Shown piece after piece: positions 19,501 through 27,406 of a stretch of DNA of 64,000 nucleotides. This DNA is from Streptomyces sp. NBC_01498 (lineage in GTDB: Bacteria > Actinomycetota > Actinomycetes > Streptomycetales > Streptomycetaceae), in NCBI RefSeq assembly GCF_036327775.1, contig NZ_CP109598.1, forward strand, positions 3,100,001 to 3,164,000. The letters run 5' to 3'. Each line of letters opens with the position of its first letter. The stretch's first letter is position 1. The translations under genes were made by a program, and so were the position numbers. Below the pieces are notes generated by a model. The model made no database searches and had not been told where the DNA came from. It saw nothing but the letters and a program-made list of their open reading frames with translations.

Positions 19501-19945
19501 CGTCGGCCCCGATCATCGTCCAGCGGCGGTCCAGCGGACCGCCCTTGGTGCCGTCCTTCGGGCTGCTCTTGGCGCCGTCCTTGGGGCCCGTCGACCTGTC
19601 CGTCCCCGTGCCGGGTGCGGTGAGGGCGGCGAGCGGCCCGAGGAGTACGGCTCCGAAGAGGACCGTGGCAAGGATCCGGGCGCCGAACACCGCTGCGACG
19701 GCGAACGCCACACCCCGGTATCCCGCCCCGAACGAGCCCTCGGCGACCGCCGCCTGCAACGACAGCAGCAGAAGCACGAGCAGCGCCAGTGCGTCGCCGA
19801 TGCCGCCCACGAGCTGTGCGCCCCACAACCGCCGCAGCGGAGGAAGGCGCAACAGGGCTCGTACCGCTCGCTCTCGTGAGTCTGCGGCAAGTGCGTCGGA
19901 GTCGGAGGTGGGGCTCACGACCGTTGGCTGCTCGGCTCGCGTCAT
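16580..19945 (-). CDS. tmk: Thymidylate kinase fused to an N-terminal MFS-like membrane domain and a C-terminal coiled coil
   Basis: Predicted bifunctional protein of 1121 residues; a normal Tmk has about 210. Residues 30-505 hold about 11-12 hydrophobic helices resembling a major-facilitator fold (VFGARILATVLFGAVLLGPL, GTGVRVAPKVLPGLSRRRLL). Residues 533-740 are a complete dTMP kinase: P-loop GGDGSGKSTQ (540-549), the DR(Y/H) motif SDRYIDSSVAYQGAGRDL, and TREPGATPIGKRLR. Residues 740-900 are a long Glu/Arg/Ala-rich coiled coil. The last 220 residues are Pro-, Asp- and Glu-rich and probably disordered. Tmk makes dTDP for DNA synthesis. I see no other tmk in the window, and the holB neighbour is typical. 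The fusion is, from memory, common in Streptomyces (SCO3542-like). Confidence 0.93.
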   Translation of the reverse strand: MTRAEQPTVVSPTSDSDALAADSRERAVRALLRLPPLRRLWGAQLVGGIGDALALLVLLLLSLQAAVAEGSFGAGYRGVAFAVAAVFGARILATVLFGAVLLGPLAALTAPGTGTDRSTGPKDGAKSSPKDGTKGGPLDRRWTMIGADGVRLLLLLVAPLWLDWSPENALPILLSTVFVVGVAERFWTVAKESAAPALLPAPPLEGAAVRPLPDHLDALRRLSLRTGFVAIPLAAAVLLVVTLIGNLLGTGIEWFSLHQAALGSYVAAGLFAASVSILFMLELPGGPTPRPRSPLEGLRRPATGTGPDKGRTGAVRLLVFACAAVAAAIASAAAVSVLHAKDLGGGPVAFALLILVLTGGVGTGVRVAPKVLPGLSRRRLLALAIAFTGVALLATGLVPDTATVLFVALLAGVSAGVAAHTGHGLIDQETEEYRRGRQTDHLQAVVRVYVALGAVVAPVLASSIGPHRLASGDFVFAHGGAAFTLMLVGALLLPVAAVVLAKTDDRSGVPLRRDLRDALRGGADPAQTQASNGFFLVLEGGDGSGKSTQVEALAEWIRAKGHEVVVTREPGATPIGKRLRSILLDVSSAGLSNRAEALLYAADRAEHVDSVVRPALERGAIVISDRYIDSSVAYQGAGRDLAPTEIARISRWATDGLVPHLTVLLDLAPEAARERFTEAPDRLESEPAEFHQRVRDGFLTLAAADPGRYLVVDGAQEPESVTTVVRHRLDQMLPLSEAEVRAREEARKAAVEEARRRAEEEAARKAEEERLERERQAQLAKLRAEDEERKRRELEDARQREAEQQAMEARERAEEARRLAEEERVRREAEEAARRAEQERQRRLADEETRLRAEAEERRREKQRKAEEALLRAEEARRLAEPGGASGGTTGAAGTDETPGAERARPDNELTVPTPVVQPPSPGTAGEKRVVTPDAATQEVPSPSEPDARVDNDETRVIPKVPDPSDGPETPGTPHRAADETAVLRPVRDVPEDPRRREEPPARPGDRAADETAVLPPVRDADPADRVPPGYFRDAEQGEGPGRQTPPAPPAGSGDDRTREMPTVDPDRPARDAERPARRRSDWAEETPLDDLPSLADELLGPREDDDNNGGARGGRGRGGR

Positions 19946-20000
19946 CCGCCCAGCCTATCCGTAGCCCGCCGGTACTCCGAGGCCCACCCGAACAAATGAC

Positions 20001-20045
20001 CGCCGCACGGCTCTCCGGGCCCTTACGGCGGAGAGTCGTGCGGCG
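20001..20045 (-). terminator. Strong hairpin between topA and tmk
   Basis: Seventeen-base-pair stem (20001-20017 with 20029-20045, one G-T pair in the RNA), loop 11 bases. It lies 110 bases downstream of the topA stop and 56 bases before the tmk start, so it separates the two minus-strand genes. Confidence 0.75.
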
Positions 20046-20154
20046 ATGGTGCCGAGGAACGAGCGGGTGCGCGGTGCGGAACCGGGACGTACGACGACAG
20101 TGCCAACGGCGCCTCCTCTTAAGGGAGGTTGCCCCGAAGGGCGCGGCACCGGAC

Positions 20155-23052
20155 CTACTCGTCCGTGTTCGATCCCGTACGGGACGACGACGCCGTCGAC
20201 TTTCTCGCCGCCGTCGTCTTCTTGGCCGCCGCGGATGTGCCGGCGGTCTTCTTGGCGGCCGTCGTGGTCTTCTTCGCCACGGCCTTCTTCGCCGTCGTCG
20301 CCTTCTTCGCGGGCGCCTTCTTGGCCGTGGCCTTCTTGGCGGGCGCCTTCTTCGCCGTCTTCTTGGCGGGCCCCTTGGCGCGCTTCTCCGCGAGCAGTTC
20401 GTAGCCGCGCTCCGGCGTGATCTCCTCGACGCTGTCGTCCGTCCGCAGGGTCGCGTTCGTCTCGCCGTCCGTGACGTACGCGCCGAAGCGGCCGTCCTTC
20501 ACGACGACCGGGCTGCCGCTCACCGGGTCCGTACCGAGCTCCTTCAAAGGAGGCTTCGCCGCCGCCCGCCCGCGCTGCTTGGGCTGGGCGTAGATCGCCA
20601 GCGCCTCGTCCAGCGTGATGTCGAACAGCTGGTCCTCGCCGGTCAGCGACCGCGAGTCGGTGCCCTTCTTGAGATACGGGCCGTAACGGCCGTTCTGGGC
20701 GGTGATCTCGACGCCCTCGGCGTCCGTACCGACCACGCGCGGCAGCGACATCAGCTTCAGCGCGTCCGCCAGCGTCACCGTGTCCAGGGACATCGACTTG
20801 AACAGCGAGGCGGTGCGCGGCTTGACGGCGTTCTTGCCGGTCTTGGGCGTGCCGTCGGGCAGGACCTCGGTGACGTACGGGCCGTAACGGCCGTGCCTGG
20901 CCACGATCTGATGGCCGCTCTCCGGGTCGACGCCGAGTTCGAAGTCGCCGCTCGGCTTGGCCAGCAGCTCCTCCGCGTACTCGACGGTCAGCTCGTCGGG
21001 CGCCAGGTCGTCGGGCACGTCGGCCCGCTGGTGGCCGTCGGTGTCCTTCTCACCGCGCTCCACGTAGGGGCCGTAACGGCCGACCCGCAGCATGATGCCG
21101 TCGCCGATCGGGAACGACGAGATCTCACGGGCGTCGATGGCGCCGAGGTCCGTGACGAGCTCCTTGAGCCCGCCCAGGTGGTCACCGTCGCCGTTGCCCG
21201 CGGCGGCGGCCGCGGTCGCGGCGTCCGGGGTCGTGTCCGCACCGCCGGTGGAGCCGTTCACACCGAAGTAGAAGCGCTTGAGCCACGGCACGGCCTGCGC
21301 CTCGCCCCGCGCGATGCGGTCGAGGTCGTCCTCCATCCGCGCGGTGAAGTCGTAGTCGACGAGCCGGCCGAAGTGCGTCTCCAGGAGGTTCACCACGGCG
21401 AAGGAGAGGAACGACGGGACGAGCGCCGTGCCCTTCTTGAAGACGTAGCCGCGGTCGAGGATCGTGCCGATGATCGAGGCGTACGTGGAGGGGCGGCCGA
21501 TCTCGCGCTCCTCCAGCTCCTTGACGAGCGACGCCTCGGTGTAGCGGGCCGGCGGCTTGGTGGCGTGCCCGTCGACGCTGATCTCGTCCACGGACAGCGC
21601 GTCGCCCTCGGCGACCTGCGGCAGCCTGCGCTCACGGTCGTCCAGTTCGGCGTTCGGGTCGTCGGCGCCTTCCACGTACGCCTTCATGAAGCCGTGGAAG
21701 GTGATCGTCTTGCCCGACGCGGAGAACTCGGCGTCCCGCCCGTCGCTCGACGTGCCCGCGATCTTGACGGTGACGCTGTCGCCGACGGCGTCCTTCATCT
21801 GGGAGGCGACGGTCCGCTTCCAGATCAGCTCGTAGAGCCGGAACTGGTCCCCGGTCAGCCCCGTCTCGGCGGGCGTACGGAAACGGTCGCCCGAGGGGCG
21901 GATCGCCTCGTGCGCCTCCTGCGCGTTCTTGACCTTGCCGGTGTACGAACGCGGCTTGTCGGGCAGATAGGCCGCCCCGTACAGCTGGGTGACCTGCGCC
22001 CGCGCCGCGGAGACGGCGGTGGCGGACAGGGTCGTGGAGTCCGTACGCATATAGGTGATGAAGCCGTTCTCGTACAGCTTCTGCGCGACCTGCATCGTCG
22101 ACTTGGCCCCGAAGCCCAGCTTGCGCGACGCCTCCTGCTGGAGCGTCGTCGTACGGAAGGGGGCGTAGGGCGAGCGGCGGTACGGCTTCGACTCGACCGA
22201 GCGGACGGCGAACGACGCGTCGGCGAGGGCGGCGGCGAGCGCCCGCGCGTGGGCCTCGTCCAGGTGCAGCACCTGGGCGGACTTGAGCTGCCCGTCGGAG
22301 CCGAAGTCACGGCCCTGGGCGACCCGGCGGCCGTCGACCGCCGACAGCCGTGCGTTCAGTACGGAAGGGTCCGAGGCGTCGCCGGTACGACCGGTCCCGA
22401 AGGTGCCGGTCAGGTCCCAGTACTCGGCGGAGCGGAAGGCGATGCGCTCGCGTTCGCGCTCGACGACGAGCCGGGTGGCGACGGACTGTACGCGGCCGGC
22501 GGACAGGCCGCGCATGACCTTCTTCCAGAGGACCGGCGAAACCTCGTAGCCGTACAGGCGGTCGAGGATCCGGCGGGTCTCCTGCGCGTCCACCATCAGC
22601 TTGTTCAGCTGGCGGGGGTTGGCGACGGCGGTCCTGATCGCTTCCTTGGTGATCTCGTGGAAGACCATCCGGTGGACCGGGACCTTGGGCTTGAGGACTT
22701 CCTGGAGATGCCACGCGATGGCTTCGCCCTCGCGGTCCTCATCGGTGGCGAGGAAGAGTTCGTCGGACTCGGCCAGCAGCTCCTTGAGCTTTCTGACCTG
22801 GGACTTCTTGTCGGCGTTGACGACATAGATGGGCTGGAAGTCGTGTTCGACGTCCACGCCGAGGCGACGCACCTCGCCGGTGTACTTCTCCGGCACCTCG
22901 GCGGCGCCGTTCGGGAGGTCGCGGATGTGCCCGACGCTCGCCTCGACGACATATCCCGGGCCGAGATAGCCCTTGATCGTCTTCGCCTTGGCCGGTGACT
23001 CGACGATGACGAGTCGGCGGCCGGCGTGTCCGGTCTCGCTGGTCGGGGACAA
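20155..23052 (-). CDS. topA: DNA topoisomerase I with actinobacterial lysine-repeat tail
   Basis: Type IA topoisomerase of 965 residues that relaxes negative supercoils. The start is TTG (LSPTSETG) with GGAGAG upstream; the frame is open further 5' but without homologous sequence. The Toprim domain begins RRLVIVESPAKAKTIKGYLG, with the acidic triad in ATDEDREGEAIAW. The active tyrosine is in GFITYMRTDSTTL. Four C-terminal repeats of the NGRYGPYLKKG type (residues about 600-870) replace zinc fingers. The final 85 residues are Lys/Ala repeats (TAKKAPAKKATAKKAPAKK), which in Streptomyces and mycobacterial TopA give high processivity. Essential, and probably supercoiling-regulated. Confidence 0.97.
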   Translation of the reverse strand: MSPTSETGHAGRRLVIVESPAKAKTIKGYLGPGYVVEASVGHIRDLPNGAAEVPEKYTGEVRRLGVDVEHDFQPIYVVNADKKSQVRKLKELLAESDELFLATDEDREGEAIAWHLQEVLKPKVPVHRMVFHEITKEAIRTAVANPRQLNKLMVDAQETRRILDRLYGYEVSPVLWKKVMRGLSAGRVQSVATRLVVERERERIAFRSAEYWDLTGTFGTGRTGDASDPSVLNARLSAVDGRRVAQGRDFGSDGQLKSAQVLHLDEAHARALAAALADASFAVRSVESKPYRRSPYAPFRTTTLQQEASRKLGFGAKSTMQVAQKLYENGFITYMRTDSTTLSATAVSAARAQVTQLYGAAYLPDKPRSYTGKVKNAQEAHEAIRPSGDRFRTPAETGLTGDQFRLYELIWKRTVASQMKDAVGDSVTVKIAGTSSDGRDAEFSASGKTITFHGFMKAYVEGADDPNAELDDRERRLPQVAEGDALSVDEISVDGHATKPPARYTEASLVKELEEREIGRPSTYASIIGTILDRGYVFKKGTALVPSFLSFAVVNLLETHFGRLVDYDFTARMEDDLDRIARGEAQAVPWLKRFYFGVNGSTGGADTTPDAATAAAAAGNGDGDHLGGLKELVTDLGAIDAREISSFPIGDGIMLRVGRYGPYVERGEKDTDGHQRADVPDDLAPDELTVEYAEELLAKPSGDFELGVDPESGHQIVARHGRYGPYVTEVLPDGTPKTGKNAVKPRTASLFKSMSLDTVTLADALKLMSLPRVVGTDAEGVEITAQNGRYGPYLKKGTDSRSLTGEDQLFDITLDEALAIYAQPKQRGRAAAKPPLKELGTDPVSGSPVVVKDGRFGAYVTDGETNATLRTDDSVEEITPERGYELLAEKRAKGPAKKTAKKAPAKKATAKKAPAKKATTAKKAVAKKTTTAAKKTAGTSAAAKKTTAARKSTASSSRTGSNTDE

Positions 23053-23460
23053 CTTCGCTCTTCTCTCCGGTCGGCACTCGGTGGCCCGTACAGCCCCACC
23101 GCGGGTACGGCAGTACGGCAGCGCGGGGCAGGACATGCCCCGCCAGGACGCTGCTTCGCTGCGGAGTGTGACGGTACAACCCGCCCCCGTGTCAAACGAC
23201 GAAAGACCGCAACGGCCACTCGAACGGTAACCCGAGTCCGCACGTTTCTGCCGCCCGGACCCATATGCCCGCCGACCGGGACGGTGACCGGGTGCCCTGC
23301 CGACGGGGTCGGCGGCGGGTCGCGGGAGGGGCGTCGTCGCAGGTCCCGGGCGTCGGCGGGCCGCGCGGCCCGGGAGGCGGCACGGCGGGATCCGGTGGCG
23401 TACGCCTCACCGGGTGCGCCGGTCACGGTAGGGCGCCGGGCGGGCTCCGGGGGTCAGGGA
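23053..23460. other. topA upstream region, no gene seen
   Basis: About 400 bases between topA and the small membrane protein gene. It must hold the topA promoter. Open frames here lack ribosome-binding sites and any recognisable domain. The left 180 bases are less GC-rich (around GTGTCAAACGACGAAAG); the right part is very G-rich low-complexity sequence. Confidence 0.5.
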
Positions 23461-23658
23461 TCAGATCCGGCCGAAGCACCAGACGCCGAGGACGACGAAG
23501 ACCAGGCCCGCGACGGTGGTCAGCGTGATGGAGGTCGCCGGGCTGACGCCGTGCGCCACCGGGGCGCGGTGCAGCACGCGCGCACCCGTCCACACCAGCA
23601 GCGCGGCTCCGAACAGCGCGAACGCCGCTCCCGCGAAGATCGCCGGCCCGCTCTCCAT
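23461..23658 (-). CDS. Small two-helix membrane protein of unknown function
   Basis: Sixty-five-residue hydrophobic protein starting MESGPAIFAGAAFALFGAAL. It has two membrane helices, about residues 5-24 and 42-61, separated by a short basic loop (RVLHRAPVAHG), and ends in CFGRI. I do not recognise a family with certainty; similar short proteins sit next to topA in other streptomycetes as far as I remember. The ATG at 23658 was preferred over an upstream in-frame ATG because the upstream 19 residues are Arg/Ser-rich and lack character. No clear ribosome-binding site was found. Confidence 0.6.
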   Translation of the reverse strand: MESGPAIFAGAAFALFGAALLVWTGARVLHRAPVAHGVSPATSITLTTVAGLVFVVLGVWCFGRI

Positions 23659-24265
23659 GCCCGTACCCCGTTCGGTCCCCGGAGCCGAGCGGCTCCACAG
23701 GGCCGAGGCTGGCACCCCGGTACGTCATTGGCGCGAATTCCGCGTGAACGGCGCGGGGGGTTCACTCGGGCGGTGTCCGGGGGGCGCCGGTGCGCGGGGC
23801 ACCGGCCCGTGCACGTGCCGCCTCGCGCGCACCGGCCGGGCTCCGCTCCGGCGCCCGCCAGCTGCGGTCGTGCTGGCTCCCTCGCCCGGACCGGGCGCCC
23901 GGACCGGGCGGCGTACGTCCGTGGGGAGGCGACGAGGGCCGGTCGGGCAGCGGGCTACGGATGGGACCGGGGGCGAGGGGACAGGCGAAGCACCGGGCTT
24001 GCGGCGGGGTGACGAGGCCGGTCCGGGCGACGGGCTTGCGCGAGCTGACGAGGCCGGTCCGGGCGACGGGCTCATGGCGATGAGACCGGGGCGGGGCGCG
24101 CGACCGGGCGGGGGCGTCGGGCTCACGGCGAGGCGCGCGACGGGGGCGGGTTCGTAGGGCGCCAGCTCGTGGCGAGCCGGCGACCGGAGCGGGGGCGCCG
24201 GGCTCGGCACCGCGAAGCGGCCGGGCAGGGTGGCACGGGCTTGTGGCGGGGCGACCGGGCGGGAG

Positions 24266-24665
24266 CGCCGCGCTCGTGGCGAGGCACGCGACCGGGGCGG
24301 GTCTCGCCGTGAGGCGGCGCGCGCGGCAAGGCGCGTGACCGGGCCGGGGAGTGGGGCTCGTCGCGAAGCGACCGGACCGGGGCTCGCCGGGTGGGGCGGC
24401 CGACGCGTCGCGAAGCGACCATGCGAGAACGCCGCGCTCGTGGCAAGGCACGCGACGGGGGCGGGGCTCGCCGTGGGGCGGCGCGCGCGGCAAGGCGCGT
24501 GACCGGGCCGGGGCGTGGGGCTCGTCGCGAAGCGACCGGACCGGGGCTCGCCGGGTGGGGCGGCCGACGCGTCGCGAAGCGACCATGCGAGAACGCCGCG
24601 CTCGTGGCAAGGCACGCGATGGGGGCGGGAGCGCCGCGCTCGTGGCGAGGCACGCCACCGGGGCA
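24266..24665. repeat. 164-bp tandem repeat array in a 1.17-kb gene-free gap
   Basis: Two near-identical 164-bp units (about 24266-24430 and 24431-24594) and two truncated copies of the unit start (to about 24665). The landmark ATGCGAGAACGCCGCGCTCG occurs at 24421 and 24585, and TGGGGCTCGTCGCGAAGCGA at about 24352 and 24516. Inside each unit the small palindrome GTCGC-GAA-GCGAC occurs twice, and degenerate copies extend to both sides (about 24190-24780). Because 164 is not a multiple of 3, the open frames across the array change frame from copy to copy and are not genes. The remainder of the gap 23659-24831 holds shorter imperfect G-rich repeats such as ACGAGGCCGGTCCGGGCGAC. Confidence 0.85.
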
Positions 24666-24831
24666 GAAGTGGCGGGCTCGTCGCCCCGAAGCGGCCGGGC
24701 GCCGGTTCCTGGTGAAGGGACCGGGCCACCAGCAGCCGGGCAGCGTCGTGCCGGGCTCGTCGCGAGACGCGAACGGACCGGGGCTCGCCGAGCGGTGTCC
24801 CGGCGCGGCCCATGGATCGCCCGACGGTCGG

Positions 24832-26361
24832 TCAGGCGGTCGGCGCGGCCACCGGCACCAGGAAGCCCTCCTCCACCAGCAGCCGGATCGCCTGCGGCGT
24901 CCGGTCGCGCAGCTGCACCGGGTCCTCACCGACGAGTTGCGCGATCGCGTCCAGGATCCGCCCGGCGCTCAGCGTGCCGTCGCAGACCCCGGCGAAGCCC
25001 GCGGCGACCGTGTCCACCTTCGTCGCCCGCCGCATGCCCCGGTTCTGACGGAGCAGCACATGCTCGGGGTCCTCGGCGCCGGGCAGTCCGACCTGCTCCT
25101 GGACCACCTCGGGGGCGAGTCTGAAATGCGCGGTGAGCAGGGCGGCGTCGTCGTGCGCGCGCAGATAGTCCTGCCGCTCGAAGTGGGCCCGTACGGTGTC
25201 GCCGAGCGGCTGCTCCACGGGATGCGGCCAGTCCTCCACGACCACCGAGGGCCGCTCGCCGCCCGTCTTCCTGAGGGTGATCCAGCCGAAGCCGACGGCC
25301 TTGGTCTTCCGTGCCTCGAACTCGTCCAGCCACGCCTCGTACCGCGCCGCGTACGCCTCCGGGTCCGCCCGGTGGTCCCCGCTGTCGCGCAGCCACAGCT
25401 CCGCGTACTGCGTCACGTCCTGCACCTCGCGCTGCACGATCCAGGCGTCGCAGCCGCGCGGCACCCAGGAACGCAGCCGGTCCTGCCACTCCTCGCCCTC
25501 CACGTGCTGCCAGTTGGCGAGGAAGTGCGCGTACCCCCCGTCGGCGAGGTGCGCGGCGGTCTGCTGGACGAGCGTCCGGCAGAGGTCGTCGCCGCCCATC
25601 CCGCCGTCGCGGTAGGTGAGCCGGGCGCCGGGAGAGATCACGAAGGGCGGGTTGGACACGACGAGGTCGTACGTCTCGCCGTCGACCGGCTCGAACAGCG
25701 ACCCCTCGCGCAGGTCGGCGGCGGGCGCCCCGGACAGCGCGAGCGTGAGCCGGGCGCACCCCAGCGCGCGCGGGTTGAGGTCGGTGGCGGTGACGGCGGT
25801 CGCGTGGTGCGCCGCGTGCAGTGCCTGGATGCCGGACCCGGTGCCGATGTCGAGGGCCCTGGCGACGGGCGTACGGACGGTGAGCCCGGCGAGTGTCGTG
25901 GACGCCCCGCCGACGCCGAGCACCACCCCTTCGCCGTGGCCGCTCGCCCCGGCGGCGCCGCCGACAGCGCAGCCCGCGTCGGAGACGATGAACCAGTCCT
26001 CGCCGTCGGGGCCGCCGTACGGCCGTACGTCCACGGTGGCACTGACCAGCGCGGCACCCTCGCCGTCCACGGAGGTGCTCTCCACGACCCAGCCGTCGGC
26101 CAGGCACAGCTCCAGCGGGAGCGCCGCGCGGGCCCGGTCCGCAGGGACCGGTGACTGGAGCAGGAAGAGCCTGACGAGCGTTTCGAGCGGGGTGTCGCCG
26201 CGCGTGGCCCGCAGGGCGGGCACGGTCTCGCTGCGGGCCAGCGCGGTGTAGGCAGGCGCGCCGAGCAGGTCAAGCAGGCCGTCGACGGTGAAGCCGGCGG
26301 CGAGCAGGGCGTCGCGGAGCAGGGGCGAGTGGTCGGGCGCGGGAAGGCTGGTCGTACTCAC
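24832..26361 (-). CDS. SAM-dependent methyltransferase, RlmG/PrmC-like small-domain type
   Basis: Protein of 509 residues. A non-catalytic N-terminal domain of about 165 residues precedes a class I methyltransferase core: motif I is LDIGTGSGIQAL, followed by TATDLNPRALG (acidic end of strand 2) and the substrate loop VVSNPPFVISP. The N-P-P-F tetrapeptide is characteristic of enzymes modifying an amide or exocyclic amino nitrogen, such as rRNA guanine or adenine N-methylases and the release-factor glutamine methylase. The C-terminal 150 residues form an extra helical domain. The target is therefore most likely nucleic acid or a glutamine side chain, but I cannot say which. The ATG start (MSTTSLPAP) is natural; the gene lies between the repeat array and a lipoprotein gene on the same strand. 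Confidence 0.85.
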   Translation of the reverse strand: MSTTSLPAPDHSPLLRDALLAAGFTVDGLLDLLGAPAYTALARSETVPALRATRGDTPLETLVRLFLLQSPVPADRARAALPLELCLADGWVVESTSVDGEGAALVSATVDVRPYGGPDGEDWFIVSDAGCAVGGAAGASGHGEGVVLGVGGASTTLAGLTVRTPVARALDIGTGSGIQALHAAHHATAVTATDLNPRALGCARLTLALSGAPAADLREGSLFEPVDGETYDLVVSNPPFVISPGARLTYRDGGMGGDDLCRTLVQQTAAHLADGGYAHFLANWQHVEGEEWQDRLRSWVPRGCDAWIVQREVQDVTQYAELWLRDSGDHRADPEAYAARYEAWLDEFEARKTKAVGFGWITLRKTGGERPSVVVEDWPHPVEQPLGDTVRAHFERQDYLRAHDDAALLTAHFRLAPEVVQEQVGLPGAEDPEHVLLRQNRGMRRATKVDTVAAGFAGVCDGTLSAGRILDAIAQLVGEDPVQLRDRTPQAIRLLVEEGFLVPVAAPTA

Positions 26362-26617
26362 CCGCCCATTGTGACGGCTGCCACTGACAACCGCCCACGC
26401 CCCGGCGTCCTGGAGGGCGGGGCCGGGCCACGCGGCGTACCTCCGGAACCGCGACCGGAACCGGCGGACCGAGACCGGTCACGGCCGACGCACGGACGTC
26501 GACCGGCCGCTGGGAGCGGCCCGCCCTTGAAAGCGGGGCCGGTCGGCCTACGTACGGAGGATCGCCCGCCCGACAGCTCGGCGGAGCCGGAACCGCGTCG
26601 TCGGAGCCGGAACCGGG

Positions 26618-27205
26618 TCACGCCGCGGGCGCGCCCGCCCCGGCGTCGGCGGGCGCGGAGGTCTTCGGACGCTGGCAGCCGGGCTGCTTGGCCATCGCCG
26701 CGCCGACATCGCCGGACTGGAGCTTCTGGAGGGCCCTGTCACCGCTCGTGCTGAGCTTGGCGAGTTCGTCGGCGACGCCCTTGAGGCCGTCCGCGAACTT
26801 CGCCTGGTCCTTGATGTCGAGGTCGTCCACCTTGGTCTTGAGACCGGCGTACGCCGCGGAGGTGGTGTTGAGCTCGCCGACGGCCTCCTTCTGGGTCTTC
26901 TCGCCGTCCTCGACGGGCGGGGCCCCCGCCGTGTTGACGGCCGAGCCCAGCGCCTTGTAGGCGTCCGAGATGGACTGGAAGGCCGCCGAGTCGGTCTTCT
27001 GCACGTCGGCGGGCTTGCTGCTGCCCGAGGTCGCCTGCTGGATGGAGGCGTTGGCGCCGGCGATCTTCGTCAGCTGCGGCTGGACCTGGTCGCAGACCTT
27101 CTTGGCCCAGTCGTTCACCTTGGTGTCGCTGTCGTCACCGCAGCCCGACAGCGCCATGAGCAGTACCGAACCGCCTGACAGTGCGGCTGCGAGCTTCTTG
27201 TTCAC
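26618..27205 (-). CDS. Small secreted lipoprotein of unknown function
   Basis: Exported protein of 195 residues. The start is the GTG at 27205, with GGAAGGG upstream; it begins VNKKLAAALSGGSVLLMALS and the lipobox is MALSGC. The mature part is helical with many Lys/Ala/Asp residues (WAKKVCDQVQPQLTKIAGAN) and two further cysteines, one early (KKVCDQ) and one near the end (KQPGCQRP), which could form a disulfide. The tail is Ala/Pro-rich. It resembles the family of small actinobacterial lipoproteins without known role. A start further upstream would put 16 non-typical residues in front of the signal peptide. Confidence 0.8.
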   Translation of the reverse strand: MNKKLAAALSGGSVLLMALSGCGDDSDTKVNDWAKKVCDQVQPQLTKIAGANASIQQATSGSSKPADVQKTDSAAFQSISDAYKALGSAVNTAGAPPVEDGEKTQKEAVGELNTTSAAYAGLKTKVDDLDIKDQAKFADGLKGVADELAKLSTSGDRALQKLQSGDVGAAMAKQPGCQRPKTSAPADAGAGAPAA

Positions 27206-27356
27206 CGGATGGGGTCCCTTCCACGGCTCTCGGCCCCGGAACATACACGCCATGTGGTCCCCTTCCGCACGCCAAGTGACCGCTCAATCCTCCTTTGTGG
27301 CTATTTGATCCGAGGGAGAGAACGCTCACGTCGTCCGTTCTCCCGGCACGCCGACA

Positions 27357-27388
27357 GGCGGGCGGCGTGTCAGGACCCGCCGCCCGCC
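27357..27388 (-). terminator. Hairpin terminator after the H+-pyrophosphatase gene
   Basis: Perfect 10-bp stem GGCGGGCGGC / GCCGCCCGCC, 12-base loop, 19 bases downstream of the stop codon on the minus strand. Confidence 0.7.
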
Positions 27389-27406
27389 CGCCCGTCGCAC
27401 GACTCT

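Noticed and set aside
16487..19879. 1130-codon open frame on the plus strand opposite tmk
   Set aside because: It is the antisense shadow of the GC-rich tmk fusion; composition is Arg/Gly/Leu-rich, with no domain, and the minus strand encodes clear kinase motifs.
19789..22998. Very long plus-strand open frame opposite topA
   Set aside because: Antisense shadow: the minus strand has all topoisomerase I motifs, and the plus-strand protein has no recognisable feature.
23725..24813. Long minus-strand open frames with protein-like repeats over the 164-bp array
   Set aside because: The repeat period (164) is not a multiple of three, so the same DNA is read in different frames in successive units; the frames are open only because of high GC.
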